A stretch of DNA of 64,000 nucleotides, from positions 1,749,001 to 1,813,000 of the forward strand of contig NC_135198.1 in the NCBI RefSeq assembly GCF_050948175.1. The letters run 5' to 3'. The stretch is from Xylocopa sonorina. Taxonomy: Eukaryota; Arthropoda; Insecta; Hymenoptera; Apidae. Both the position numbers and the translations under genes were made by a program. Numbering within the stretch: the first letter of the stretch is position 1; each line of letters begins with the position of its first letter. This document shows, piece by piece, positions 20,560 through 31,281 of this stretch. The notes beneath the pieces were generated by a model. That model saw only the letters and a list, made by a program, of their open reading frames with translations, ran no database searches and had not been told where the DNA came from.

Positions 20560-21560
20560 ACTTGTATGGTCCTACTCGGACGATACATACCTCGACATTT
20601 GTCCACTAGTCCAGTAGTAAAACCTGTAAGAAAATTTTCGAGTTTTCATTTTAGGCGTATTAATTCCTCGTCCTCCTCTTGGCTCTTGAATCTTGAATAC
20701 TTCTTTCTTGCATCCTTCTCGTATCCATTCTTTAGTTAATTTCCAAAATCGTTTTGGGTCGATGTTGCTCTTTCACGAAAATCGATGTTGCTCTTTCTTC
20801 TTGCTTAAACTACGTCCTTCATACCTCTCCAGACGTAAGACATGTGCAACCTTACACTTACATCTTGGTGAGCGTTGTACACGATACACTAAATTATTAA
20901 TTTTATTTACAACCTTGTATGGCCCTCCCAGTCCGAGGAGGGAGCTTCGGACACTTTCCAACTGCTCTCTTTATCATACATATATCAATGAACAACATAT
21001 CCTGGTACAAATTCGATAGCTTAACGTGTTCATCATATTAACATTTCATTTTAGTACTGATAACTTCGAGACGTTGACGGACTAACTCACGAATTTCTCG
21101 TAATCGTTTCTTAACTTTTGAACAATAGTTCTCTTCATCTTCTTCTCCCTCCTCCTTAGAAGGAGCTTCTCTATATAGATGCAAAGGCAGTCGATTTTCC
21201 TGTCCAAACAAAGTCACGGACGGTGTCAACCAAGTTGCCATTGACGCTAGGAGCAATAAGCTAAGAGAAAGAGAGGAATCCATTCGTCTTAGTCCCTTTG
21301 CCGATCTAATACAAATATCGTTAAATACTGTAACAGTGTGCGTTCTGTTTAATCTTTTGACTAAACCATCAGGTTGAGGATTCAATGGGGTAGTTCTTGT
21401 TGCTTTAATTTTAAGGTGTTTTATTAATTCATTTCAACATTTCCGAGTGAAAATGTTCTATAGACTTAACTACTGTAAGTAATTCTTTCCTAGTCATACA
21501 GTAGTTTCTTTCTGCTTTTCCCAACGTTCTGGAGAAATAACCGGTTACCTTTTTTTAACT
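20560..21560 (-). pseudogene. Ty3/gypsy pol remnant (RNase H to integrase tail), internally deleted
   Basis: Minus strand: an RNase H piece VTGYFSRTLGKAERNY-like with KELLTVVKSIEHFHSEM (21440-21555, mixed frames) is followed directly by integrase NPQPDGLVKRLNRT (21345-21385), so most of RNase H and the integrase zinc finger and core are deleted. Then come LRRMDSSLSLSLLLLAS, TPSVTLFGQENRLPL, LREIRELVRQRLEV (21040-21290) and the integrase C-terminal domain LGGPYKVVNKINNLVYRVQ with KVAHVLRLERYEG (20800-20950). The C-terminal tail peters out toward 20560. Two frame changes are needed. Unrelated in detail to the gypsy at 22.3-25.7 kb. Confidence 0.8.
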
Positions 21561-21950
21561 TCCTACCCTGCTCCTGATAATTGATAATAATTTTTAAATA
21601 ACACATAATTCAAATTAAATAAATTTCGCATTCAAAAACGGAATTTTAATACTGGAACTAAGTCGGTGAATGAACGTGTAGCGGCTAGCATCGAGGTATA
21701 ATAGAAGACCTTTTTCGCTACAAGCAGCTAGCACGATTTATGGTATGCGCACAATTAAGTTACTTTTGAGAAGACGTCCTTAACGAACTTTCTCCACATG
21801 CTAGTTGTAAATCTTAGTCGACGACCTCAGTAACACACGCGGACTCCATAAACCGAGGGTTTCCAGAAAGGGTCTAGGCCTACGGTCAAGAGGCTACAGC
21901 CTTGACGTGAGAGGAACCAGACCCAGCGGAAACCCCGCTACATTGCCAAA
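21561..21950. other. Possible upstream part of gypsy LTR, unassigned
   Basis: GC-richer from 21670. A TGTAGCGGCTAGC word at 21679 could be an alternative LTR start for the gypsy element; without a second LTR this cannot be decided. Confidence 0.25.
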
Positions 21951-22245
21951 TGTTAAAATAACAAAATGCCCCCACTATACCTGCTGCCGCCCTTCCAAGC
22001 AAACGCGCTAAGGGCGCAAGAAGAGGCGGCACCTAGATAAACAAATACGTGATTGCCTAAGGTCGAAGCACAGACTTAGCCAATCATGCAACGGAAAGAA
22101 TTGTACAAACGCGGCTGCACACGAGAGAACCAAAAAAGGCACAGTTGATCTCGAGAACTTGCCGAGTGCAGTCGCTCCAGAATAAAGAGAAAAGTGAACA
22201 ACCTACGACTTAGTCAGATCATTCAAATAACCAACCTCCTCCACA
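21951..22245 (+). repeat. Putative 5' LTR of gypsy element
   Basis: Starts TGTTAAAATAAC and ends CCTCCACA just before a primer-binding-site-like sequence, with an AATAAAGAG polyadenylation signal at about 22182. The start is uncertain (21679 is an alternative). The matching 3' LTR is absent from the window. Confidence 0.45.
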
Positions 22246-22247
22246 AT

Positions 22248-22268
22248 TGGTGACCGCCCGACGTGATC
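22248..22268 (+). other. Candidate primer binding site of gypsy element
   Basis: TGGTGACCGCCCGACGTGAT follows the LTR end after two bases. A TGG start directly after an LTR is expected for the site paired with a tRNA 3' CCA. The tRNA was not identified. Confidence 0.45.
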
Positions 22269-22315
22269 CTAAGTTCGTATAAGTTCACAAAGACAAGAAG
22301 CCAACACAGAACGAG

Positions 22316-22633
22316 ATGGCTACAACACGCAAAATCACCGCCGCAGCAACCGTACAGCAGGTAGCCAGCGTGACACCGAGCAATAGTACCGAGCTTTTAT
22401 TAAAGCGTTTAGAAAGCTTGCAACTCAAAATATCGGAGCTACGGAAATCTCACTCTCAAACGCGTCCAGACGCAAGATTCAGCCGCCGCCGCTCTGGTTC
22501 GAGGAGTGCTACCCGCAATAAGACACCAGCCAAACACAAACATTGCTGGTACCACTGGAAGTTCGGAGCCTCATCCACTCGATGCCGTTCGCCGTGTAGT
22601 TTCCATTCGGGAAACGAGGAGGGACATCACTGA
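22316..22633 (+). pseudogene. Gypsy gag remnant with Cys/His finger
   Basis: A 105-residue ORF: a coiled-coil-like N-terminal helix (LLLKRLESLQLKISELRK) is followed by a basic linker and HCWYHWKFGASSTRC with CSFHSGN, the variant nucleocapsid finger C-x2-H-x9-C-x3-C of insect gypsy gag proteins. The matrix and capsid region normally found between helix and finger (about 250 residues) is missing, so gag is deleted. It stops at 22633, 36 bp before the pol ORF's first Met; gag and pol would normally be one frame or linked by a frameshift. Confidence 0.65.
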
Positions 22634-22668
22634 ACGCGGCAACCAGTGAAGGTCCAGCGACTAGCCGC

Positions 22669-25600
22669 TTGTTCGTCACCGATCGGGTAACGAACGAAGA
22701 ATACCTGATCGATACCGGTTCGGACCTCTGCGTATATCCTCGCACGCGCATCAAAGGCCGAATCCAAATGACGAAATACCAATTATGTGCGGCTAACAAC
22801 ACCGTAATAAATACCTACGGCGACAGGACAGTCAACCTGAACCTGGGACTCCGACGAGCATTTCCGTGGAGGTTCATCATCGCGGACGTCTCCAGGCCTA
22901 TCATCGGTGCCGACTTCCTGAGCCACTACGGGCTACTGGTGGATCTACGTAACAAACGATTGCTGGACCAGACGACGTCGCTTACTACCAAGGGACGAAT
23001 CACCAACGACGCAACACCATCGGTGAAGACAATCAGCGGCAACTCCCCGTACGATCAGCTGCTCGCCGAATTTCCAAGCGCCACACGTCCTACAGCGGCC
23101 ACGAGTAAGTGCAAACACGACGTAGTGCACCATATACATACTACCGCCGGGCCGCCGACTTACGCGAAACCGCGCCGTCTATCCCCGGAAATGTATAAGC
23201 TCGCGCGGACGGAATTCGAAGACTTGATGAGCCGAGGTCTCATCAGGCCTTCGAAAAGCCAATGGGCCTCAGCCTTACATATGGTCCAGAAAAAGGACAA
23301 TGGCTGGAGACCCTGCGGTGATTATAGAGCGTTAAACGCACGAACGATACCTGATCGGTACCCAATACCGCACATAGAGGATTTTTCGCGGGTGTTGTTC
23401 GGGAAGACGATCTTCTCGACCATAGATTTGGTACGCGCGTACCACCAAATCCCGGTGCACCCGAACGACATCCCGAAAACCGCGATTACAACGCCATTCG
23501 GGTTATACGAATACGTCGCGATGCCGTTCGGGCTGCGAAATGCCGCGCAAACATTTCAGCGATTTATCGATACCGTTCTGCGAGGTCTCGACTTTTGTTA
23601 CGCGTACCTAGACGATATACTAGTCGCGTCTAGGGACGAGACTGAACATAAGGAGCACCTCCGAGAACTCTTCGCGCGACTAGAAAAATACGGGATCGTA
23701 GTAAATGCGTCAAAATGCGTATTCGCCGTACCAGAAGTAAAATTTTTAGGGTACACGGTAAACGAACGCGGCACGAAGCCGCTACCGGATAAAGTACGCG
23801 CGATATTAGAATTCCCGAAACCAAAGACGGTAGAACAGCTTCGTAGATTCCTCGGCATGATTAATTTCTACCGCAGGTTCATACCTGACGCCACGAATTT
23901 GCAAGCGCCGATTAATGTCCTTCTAAAAGGGAAGCCGAAGAAAAACGCGACACTTCTTTGGTCATCCGAGGCCGAAGAAGCTCTTCATAAATTAAAAAAC
24001 GCGTTAGCAAACGCCACATTATTAGCTCACCCGACGAGCTCGGCACGACTCGCGATTGTCGTAGATGCATCGGATTTCGCGCTTGGAGCAACACTGCAGC
24101 AGCGAGTAGGCGAATCGTGGGAACCGCTAGCGTTCCATACGAAAACACTCTCGTCCGCACAGAAAAAGTACAGCGCTTACGACCGAGAATTGCTCGCGAT
24201 ATACACCGCGATCAAACAATTTAGACACGCTGTAGAAGGTCGCTCATTCGTTGTTTACACCGACCACAAACCGTTAACATACGCGTTTAGCCAAAAACCT
24301 GAAAAGTGTACGCCACGACAGTTTAGGTACCTCGATTTTATCAGCCAATTCACGACCGACATTAGGCATATCAGCGGGAAGGATAACGAAGTCGCGGACG
24401 CATTATCACGCGTAGAAGCGATCACGCCCGCGATACGATACGAGGACCTGGCGAAGTCACAAGAAAACGATGACGAAATACAGCACTTTTCGACCGCGTC
24501 AAACACAGCGCTACGACTAAAAAAAATAAAATTCGCGAACGAGGATATAGACATATACTGCGACATTGCTACCGACCGAGCTAGGCCGTTCGTAACGAAA
24601 CCGTTCAGACGACAGGTTTTCGACTCGATCCACGGACTTTCGCACCCCGGGATAAAGGCTACGATAAAACTAGTCAAGGATAGATACGTTTGGCCATCCA
24701 TCGCGAAAGATTGTCGCGAGTGGGCGCGATCCTGCCTAAAGTGCCAACGCACAAAAGTAACTAGGCACGTCTCATCGCCAATCGGTAGATTTGCGCCACC
24801 TTCCGCTAGATTCGAGCATATCCATATCGATCTAGGTAGTCTCCACTACCTACATCGCGAGGCAACAGATACTGCCTCACCTGCGTCGATCGTTTCACTC
24901 GATGGCCCGAAGCATTCGCCATCGAGAACATCGAAGCAGAGACAGTCGCGAGAGCATTCGTCGCGGGGTGGGTCGCGCGTTTTGGGACGCCGTTAAGAAT
25001 AACTACGGATCGCGGTAGACAATTCGAATCGCAGCTATTCCATCGTCTAAACGCGATATTAGGGACCGAACACATAAGAACAACCGCGTATCATCCCGCT
25101 GCAAACGGCCTGGTGGAACGCCTCCACAGGCAATTAAAAGCAGCGTTAAAGTGTCACGACGACGAGACCTGGGCCGACGCGTTACCAGTAGTCTTGCTAG
25201 GCATTCGAGCAGCGTACCGCGAAGACTTAGAGGCATCGGCCGCGGAATTAGTATACGGCGAGAAGTTTACGGCGAGTTTTTCGCTGCAACGACCGGAAAC
25301 GTGCCAGAGCCAGCCGAAGTAATCGCACAGTTACGGGCTCATTTTAAAAAGATTCGCCCAGTTGAAGCCTCGAGACACGGCGAAAAGAAAGTTTTTGTAT
25401 TCAAGGAACTAAGAACAGCTTCACACGTCTTCGTACGCGTCGACTCGGTCAAAAGACCATTGCAAAGTCCGTACGAAGGCCCGTTCGAAGTAATAGCCAG
25501 AAACGAAAAAACGTTTACAGTAAGAATACGCGGAAAAGATATTACAGTCTCGATAGATAGGTTAAAACCAGCGTATATGTTAGACGATAAGGAAAATACG

Positions 25601-25738
25601 TCACTACCGAGTAAGGCACCTATTGCAAAGAAGCAAAACGAGCCAAGCAGTGAACCAGTGGTAACTCGCGCGGGTAGACACGTACGCTTCCCAGACCGCT
25701 TACAGGTCTCGGCAGCGAATAGTAGGGTTAGAGTAAAA
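22669..25738 (+). pseudogene. Ty3/gypsy pol polyprotein, two frameshifts
   Basis: The best preserved gene in the window. The first 775 codons are open: protease (IDTGSDLCV, residues 13-21; IIGADFLSHYG), reverse transcriptase (WRPCGDYRALN, FSTIDLVRAYHQIPV, catalytic YLDDILVAS, FLGYTVNERG), RNase H (VVDASDFALGATLQQ, YSAYDRELLAIY, YTDHKPLTYAF), ISGKDNEVADALSR, and the integrase HHCC finger (HGLSHPGIKATIKLVK...CLKCQRTK). A frameshift near 24836-24850 moves the integrase core to another frame (RFTRWPEAFAIENIEAE, TDRGRQFESQLF, HPAANGLVERLHRQLK), which is open to 25322. A second frameshift near 25265-25280 moves to the frame of the tail (25285-25741; RPLQSPYEGPFEVIAR, VSIDRLKPAYML). GC-rich codon usage contrasts with the AT-rich flanks, which suggests recent arrival. 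Without LTR pairing or repair it cannot transpose. Confidence 0.93.
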
Positions 25739-25900
25739 TAGCTAATAAAATAGCTAATAAGATAGCTAATAAAATAATAGTAAGATGTCTACAGTATAGG
25801 TAAGATAGTAATAAGATAATGTACTTTCTTAATGTAAATAGATAGCTAGATAAGTTAGAAGTAAGAGCCCTACATATCGTTACAAACGTTGTTGTGCAAC
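25739..25900. repeat. AT-rich tandem AATAGCTAATAAG-type repeat
   Basis: Right after the pol stop, the word ATAGCTAATAA recurs three to four times at 25739-25775, then decays into AT-rich DNA. No polypurine tract or 3' LTR is visible here. Confidence 0.6.
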
Positions 25901-25904
25901 GGAC

Positions 25905-26470
25905 AGAGTTAAAATACTATGTGCCGGATCTTCCAATGATGCGATTAAAGCCGTTATTTTTTTTTCATCGCAACCATTTGCACTCGCGATAGCTTCAAAC
26001 TGAACACGATATTTCTCCCAGGAAGATTTCTCATCAAAATTTTAAAGTTTCATAATGTATCCTAAATTTAAGAGATACGAATTAGCCGGATTCGCATTCA
26101 TCGTATAGCGGTACATTTATTGGTGGAGCAGTTGACAAACTGGAGGCGGACGAAAAAACCACATTATCTACACTATTTACATTATTTTCATTGATTAAGA
26201 TTGTCACGTTCTGATCCATCCATTGCTCCCCCAAACAAGATTCAACCAAGAAAGTCGGTACCTGAATTCTCTGCTCCAACTCAGTCATCCTGGAATTTAT
26301 TATGCAATAGCCTTACGAGCTTCTCAAGTTACTTTCTTCACAGCCTCGCTGTCTGCCAGCGAGCTTCATACTGCCGATTTCTATCATCTAATTTTTCCAG
26401 GAGACTTTTCTGGAAGCCAATGTAAAGTTCGCGAAGGGATATTTTTCCTTCAACGGATGTTCTTGTCTGC
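25905..26470 (-). pseudogene. Gypsy gag fragment
   Basis: On the minus strand from the primer-site-like sequence: MGCRQEHPLKEKYPFANFTLA, then MTELEQRIQVPTF, a linker, APPINVPLYDE (about 26095-26120; the usual start of the capsid-like core), and downstream pieces FEAIASANGC (about 25970-26010) and IIGRSGT (about 25930). This is the order of insect gypsy gag N-termini. Several frames are used, with stops at 26082 and others. The gene is truncated at about 25905 where it meets the tail of the previous element, pointing toward it in tail-to-tail fashion. Confidence 0.6.
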
Positions 26471-26489
26471 ATCCCATTTCTGACACCAA
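26471..26489 (-). other. Primer-binding-site-like sequence
   Basis: On the minus strand TTGGTGTCAGAAATGGGAT directly follows a run ending GCAACA. TTGGTGTCAGAAGTGGG is a recurring leader start of insect gypsy elements. The LTR would extend right from 26490, but its start is lost near 26690. Confidence 0.5.
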
Positions 26490-26691
26490 TGTTGCGAAAT
26501 AAATCATTACGAAATAAATTAACCAGTAACTGTTTATAACTATCGTAGCAATTGGTAAGACGTTTGCTTCTTGCCGGATTTCACTACCAACTGACTGCTT
26601 GCCGTTGTCGATCGTCTAGACTGTTCCGTTCACGGACTGTGGACGGTCCGATAATTGGTTCTTTCTCAATACTAATTGATAAATAGTTCAT

Positions 26692-26812
26692 TTTTCGTCA
26701 CCTGTTACCAAACGGTCTAAAAATGGCTCTCCTTCGAAGCGCGATAAAAGGAAAATGCAAATCTTTATTCGTTACTGGAGATTGGCTTCGCATAGCTCAT
26801 GTGGTACCCACT
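26692..26812 (-). pseudogene. mariner transposase fragment (WVPHEL...TGDEKW block)
   Basis: One minus-strand frame reads WVPHELCEANLQ, a stop, RIKICIFLLSRFEGEPFLD and RLVTGDEK. The WVPHEL and TGDEKW motifs bracket the first catalytic Asp of mariner transposases. Only about 40 residues are present. Confidence 0.75.
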
Positions 26813-27089
26813 TTCAATATTCAAGAGCCGTTACTTTCACTTACCTTTACAATGAAATTTCCAATAGTGTTTTGCAACCATAATCTAAGTTATTTTCGGA
26901 GCATGTCATTATTCAAAGTCAAGGCGCTTTTTGGATTATTCCCTGTTGCAGTTATATTTGGACACTGAGAATTTTTCTGCGCATCACTTGAACATGCAAC
27001 AGTACCTTTAAGTGACCTTTAGTCAGGGACGATCTCTTTTCCCTTTCTACCAATTCCAGAGGAACTATCAGAGGAACTGTCAATTCCAG

Positions 27090-27475
27090 AGGACGCGTTG
27101 TCTACCTCCAGAAAAGCTAAGGCTGGCTCGGACAGAATACGAGCAAATGCTCGAAGAGAACACCTGAATATCTAAGAGCCAGTGGGCCAGTCCTCTCCAG
27201 ATGGTACCCAAGAAGTCGGGTGGTTGGAGACCATGTGGAGATTATCGCAGGTTAAATAGTATGACCAAGCCACACAAATATATATCATACATTAATTTGA
27301 TAGATGCAAGGTATTTTCAACAATAGACTTAACAAAAGCAGAGGAAGATATTCCAAAAGTAACAATCATAATGCCATTTGGGCTATGTGAATTTCCCGGT
27401 CATGCTATTTGGACTGTGTAACGCTGCTCAGGTGTTCCAAAGGCTTATGGATTCAATATCTTAACACTTTGCGGA
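27090..27475 (+). pseudogene. Ty3/gypsy reverse transcriptase fragment
   Basis: Plus strand: LPPEKLRLARTEYEQMLEE, ISKSQWASPLQMVPKKSGGW, RPCGDYRRLN, LIDARYF..IDL in mixed frames, MPFGLCNAAQVFQRLMDS. These are RT motifs of gypsy. It stops short of the YxDD box at 27475, where hAT terminal sequence begins. A partial duplication of CAATTCCAGAGGA occurs at 27045-27095. Confidence 0.8.
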
Positions 27476-27802
27476 CACACGCTTATCTGCATACATCTAA
27501 TGATGGTAACTAGATTAAATACCACATAAATATTAGGGATTGCAATACCGGACCAAAAGTTTAATACTGGTATTCGGTATTTTTAGATCTTAATACCAGG
27601 ATACCGGTTTTAATACCAGTATTAGGAATTTTGGAAAAAGAAAGAAAACCCAGGTGTTTCTTTGTTTTATTTGCCAGCTTTATTAAAAAGAGTAAATATC
27701 ACAAAAAATTATTTGCAACTTATAAATTATATCAGTATATAAAGAATCACAAAAAAGTAAAGGATCATCTTATTTCTTTAAATCATAAAAAAGTATAAGT
27801 AT

Positions 27803-28162
27803 TTTGGGAAACCCGTGGTTGTGGTTGAATGATACTCAGAAGTATATAACAAAATAATTTATTTCAACAAAGATAGATTAAAAGTCAACGCTAGAGACGC
27901 TAGGTACGTAGCTTCAAGCTCACTCTAAACACACTGATCTTGAGGGCTCCTTTCCCTCACATTTTATCTGCTTGTCACCCCCTCATTTCGATGCCGAAAA
28001 GGAGGGGGCACGTTCGCAGAAATCATCCTCAACCCTCGAAGACGAAGAGAAAGTTTGGAGTCAAACATATGTTTAATGTCTCCAGTCTCTTCGCTTCGAG
28101 GGTTAAGTGTGCTCTTCCGCCCTGCGCCACGGGGTGCAAAGGCGACTACGGTGGTCGCCACA
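27803..28162 (-). repeat. Repeat R1, copy 2, 360 bp
   Basis: Minus sense TGTGGCGACCACCGTAGTC ... TTTCCCAAA, flanked by GTAT on both sides (27799-27802 and 28163-28166). It lies inside the hAT remnant between its terminal repeats and its transposase, so it is younger than the hAT. It is close to copy 3 in sequence. Confidence 0.85.
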
Positions 28163-28234
28163 GTATCATTATTCAGTCGGTGTTACTGTTACAAATTTTT
28201 AAAATGGGATCTTAAAAAACGTAATGCATCAATC

Positions 28235-29524
28235 TTATTGTCATTAAGCCTGGAACGTAGTTTTGTGCAAAAAATAGCCAGCTGTCGAAAACGCTCTTTC
28301 AGCTTCTACGCTAGTTGGCGGTATTGTTAGCAATGAACGATATACATTTTCCAAGTATTTACCTCTAAATCCCTCATCTTTAAATAAGTAGATTTCTCGT
28401 CGGATGGTTTTTGATATTTTCAATTTCTGAATTGTATCTTGATTTGCTGATATCTTTTTAGTTATCGCCAATTCTAATTTTTCTTCAAGAGACCATTCCT
28501 TTTCACCATCACCATTTTCACATTAGTGTCATCATCATCTTCAATAACTGTACCAAATTCTTCTGAGTGTGGATAGGTATGTGGGTAAAAAATTTTAAAA
28601 AAATTTACTAAAAGCTTGATTAAATTTGAATTGATTAGTCTCATCTTTCTTTTTTCATTTTCAATTTTAAAATCATTACAATTATGTAGATACCATAAGC
28701 CATTTTTTATTTCAGTATGCCTTGCTTCTGTGCAATTTTTCAGTGTAATATATAATTCTTCAGATAGCTATTCTTTTAGTGACTGCAACATGAAATTTAT
28801 TATCGCATTAGCTGTTAATAAATTAGAATCTCTCCGACATAATACCTCCACAGCCAGTTTAATTGGAAGTAGAGCTGATACAGTTCTAGATATTAAGTCG
28901 AATTCACTATCAAAAAAATTAATTTGCAGGTTTAAGTCGATAATTGCTTTTTGGATTGGATTTTTCAGTTTCAAAAATCGTTCCATCATTAGGAGTAAAC
29001 TGTTCCTACGTGTTTTAGAATCCAATATTACCATATATTCTGTTTTATTTTCAGTTAGTATATATTTCTGTAATGAGGTATTTTTTGTAGGAAAACGTTT
29101 AAATATCTTAACAATTTTCCGAATTTTATTAATTACAGGAAGCAATTCTTGATGACTTAATATTTCATCCTCATTAGCAATATCTTCTTCAACAACGGCG
29201 TTATCAATATCATTCTCACTGTCTTCAAAGTCGGAATCAGAAGTTTCTATATTCACAGTAATTAGGTTCTTTATTTTTTCGGTATAATACGTCCATTACT
29301 CCTAATTGAATTCCACGAGCAGAGCACAATTGCTGATTTGCATCAATCAACTTTCCATCCTTTTTCATAACAGTTGCTCCATCTGTCATTATGGATACAA
29401 TATTTTCTTTCAGGGATAATCTATGTTTTTCAAATTTAGATTTAAACACTTCCACACAGTTTTCGCTTGACATACTTCCCGAGACATATGTAAGTCCAAT
29501 ATTCCAAAACATTTTATCTGTATG

Positions 29525-29525
<1 letters not shown>
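28235..29525 (-). pseudogene. hAT transposase, C-terminal two thirds
   Basis: Minus strand from 29525: WNIGLTYVSGSMSSENCVEV, IVSIMTDGATVMKKDGKL (contains the DG of the first catalytic block), QLCSARGIQLGVMDVLY, then a 162-residue ORF (28768-29256) with IDNAVVEEDIAN, VIDSKTRRNSLLLMMERFL-like residues (ILDSKTRRNS), AVEVLCRRDSNLLTA, and the dimerisation motif LLTIPPTSVEAERAFSTAGYF at 28265-28330. This is the normal order of a hAT (BED-finger) transposase. Frame changes occur near 29256, 28768 and between 28500 and 28700. The BED finger and start are gone. Inactive. Confidence 0.85.
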
Positions 29526-29572
<47 letters not shown>

Positions 29573-29605
29573 TCTCTCTCCCCCCCCCCTCTCTCTCTCT
29601 CTCTC
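29526..29605. repeat. (CT)n microsatellite with poly-C core
   Basis: About 80 bp of CT repeats interrupted by a run of C at 29581-29589. It sits exactly where the hAT remnant meets the mariner and replaces the outer part of the mariner terminal repeat. Confidence 0.95.
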
Positions 29606-30794
29606 TTCGTGCCGATTTTTTAGGAAAATTAAAACGCAGCTCATTTAAACATTGGTATATATTTATTAAATTATATAGGCACCATTCTGTTCCACAACCT
29701 TTCTTCATCTTTCATGCAAAAGTGGAGAATTCCGCCCTTCCAGAACCTCTCAGGTTTTTCGGCAAAAAATTTGTCTAAATGAGTTTTTATGTCGACCAAA
29801 GAGTTGAAATTTTTTCCATTAAGGGAATTTTGTAATGATCAGAAAAGGTGGAAATCCGAAGGCGCAAGGTCTGGCGAATACGGTGGATGGAGTAAAACAT
29901 CCCAACCAAACTTCAACAATTTTTGCCGAGTTGTCAAAGACACATGAGGTCGGGCATTGTCATAATGAAATACGACGCCTTTCCGATTTACAATTTCTGG
30001 ACGTTTTTGTTCGACTGATGTCTTCAGTTTGTCTAATTGAGAACAATACTTTGCCGAATCTATTGTTTCATTATTTGGTAAAACGCTTTTCATCACGCTT
30101 TTCCCAAGACCTTTTACGCTAAGCGTTTTTATAAATTATCCGTTTTTCATCCCCCATCACTAATTGCTTCAGAAATGGTCTCCTCGTTACGCTTGTAAAG
30201 CAAGTCGCAAATGGAAATGCGGGCCGACAGATTTTTCTCCGTTAATTCGTGCGAAACCTATACATCAAGACGGTTTACATAGCCAAGCTTCACAGTATGA
30301 TCGTGGATGGTTGATTTTGATTTATTTAGCATTCCTGCTAAATAAAATTGACGTAATGTTGAGCGTGGGTTATTCTTGATTTCTGTTTCAATCATATCTT
30401 CATCTTTGGTGGACGGCCTACCTGGCCGTTCTTGATCTTCAAGGTCGAAATTTCCAGCTCTAACCGAATAAACCACTTCCGCACAGTTCTTTCGACTACA
30501 GCATCTTCACCATAAACAGCGCATATCTTGCTTGTCGCTTGTGTGGCATTTTTACCCTTTCGGAAAAAGAAAAGCATTAAATGCCTATAATGCACTTTAT
30601 TTGCTACCATATTCTAAGGCGTATAAAACTAATAAAACTTAACGAATCGTAACCAAACTTTTTTCCAAATATGGCTGAGGTTATCTTTTTTAGAATATGT
30701 ACACATGTCATTTGTTTTCAATAATTGTAATATATTCTGTCAGGTCTCTTACGTTACCTACCAAAAATCGGCACGAACTTTCCGGACAACCCAA
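29606..30794 (-). mobile_element. mariner element, about 1.2 kb
   Basis: Right terminal repeat at 30763-30794: AAAAATCGGCACGAAC followed by TTTCCGGACAACCC, next to a TA. The left repeat retains only TTCGTGCCGATTTTTT (29606-29621), its outer half lost in the CT microsatellite. The transposase lies between on the minus strand. The length matches mariner (about 1.3 kb). The right end abuts element T copy 2 within that element's terminal repeat, so the mariner probably inserted there. Confidence 0.8.
29640..30610 (-). pseudogene. mariner transposase, frameshifted
   Basis: Met at 30610: HYRHLMLFFFRKGKNATQAT, ICAVYGEDAVVERTVRKWF (helix-turn-helix), then FDLEDQERPGRPSTKDED (linker GRP motif), IKNNPRSTLRQ, KSTIHDHTVKLGYVNR (second HTH), and in the next frame NNETIDSAKYCSQLDKL, GVVFHYDNARPHVS (HDNARPH, second catalytic Asp), HPPYSPDLAPSDFHLF (third Asp, D34D spacing type). 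The first catalytic block around TGDEKW is degenerate (30130-30200). The C-terminus runs to about 29640. Three or more frameshifts. Mariner in the strict (DD34D) sense. Confidence 0.88.
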
Positions 30795-30796
30795 TA

Positions 30797-31245
30797 GTAG
30801 CGAAACTTTTTGTTGGCACCTTGAATGTATTATAATCTTGATTTATTTTTACATCCAGTTAATCAAAATTAAAAAGAAAAAATAATAGATATGTTATTTT
30901 TAATACAATGAAAAGTAAGGAATGAAAGCAACGAAAAAAATTAATCCTTTTTCTACTTTCGTTTTCTACTTTCGCTTTTTCCCTTCTTGAAACTTTTGAG
31001 AGAAGTTGAACCTGTTTCAAGCAGCTTTCAATGAGTATTGCGTTCCCTTCAATTTAAGTTTCAGGTTTGGGTAGATATTTAACCGTCTTTTTGACTGCTA
31101 TGAAAGAAAGAGAAAAAATAAAGAACAAGTGAGGTAGAAGTTCAGATAACGTTGCGAGTGGTTGCGATTCGGTCTGTAACGATACGCATGCGCATTAAAT
31201 TTTGTACAACAAAATATCGGGAAAGTTTCACTACTGTATACTGTG
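30797..31245. mobile_element. Terminal-inverted-repeat element T, copy 2 (about 450 bp)
   Basis: The left side matches element T copy 1 from its GTAGCGAAACTTT onwards; the right side ends CTACTGTATACTGTG and matches copy 1's right 300 bp, including GCGCATTAAATTTTG. The middle 700 bp of copy 1, with its TA run, is absent, so copy 2 is an internally deleted relative. Its outermost left bases were removed when the mariner inserted. Confidence 0.75.
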
Positions 31246-31281
31246 CTACTACCGAGAGCTGCTGGTGATTTACCTGGACAT

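Larger units (their letters stand above)
27534..29606 (-). mobile_element. hAT element remnant, interrupted by R1 and a mariner
   Basis: The 3' side (minus sense) begins at about 27534 with TAGGGATTGCAATACCGG, followed by repeated GGTATTCGGTATTTTT and AATACCGGT-type words to 27625, the subterminal repeats of BED-type hAT elements. Coding remains follow at 28235-29525. The N-terminal half is replaced by a CT microsatellite and a mariner. Confidence 0.6.

Noticed and set aside
22509..24752. Minus-strand ORFs of 64-165 codons over the gypsy pol
   Set aside because: Antisense shadows of the GC-rich gypsy coding sequence; no domain features of their own.
29237..29708. Arg/Glu-rich ORFs with long RERERE runs
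   Set aside because: They are translations of the CT microsatellite, not proteins; the flanking real signal is hAT on one side and mariner on the other.
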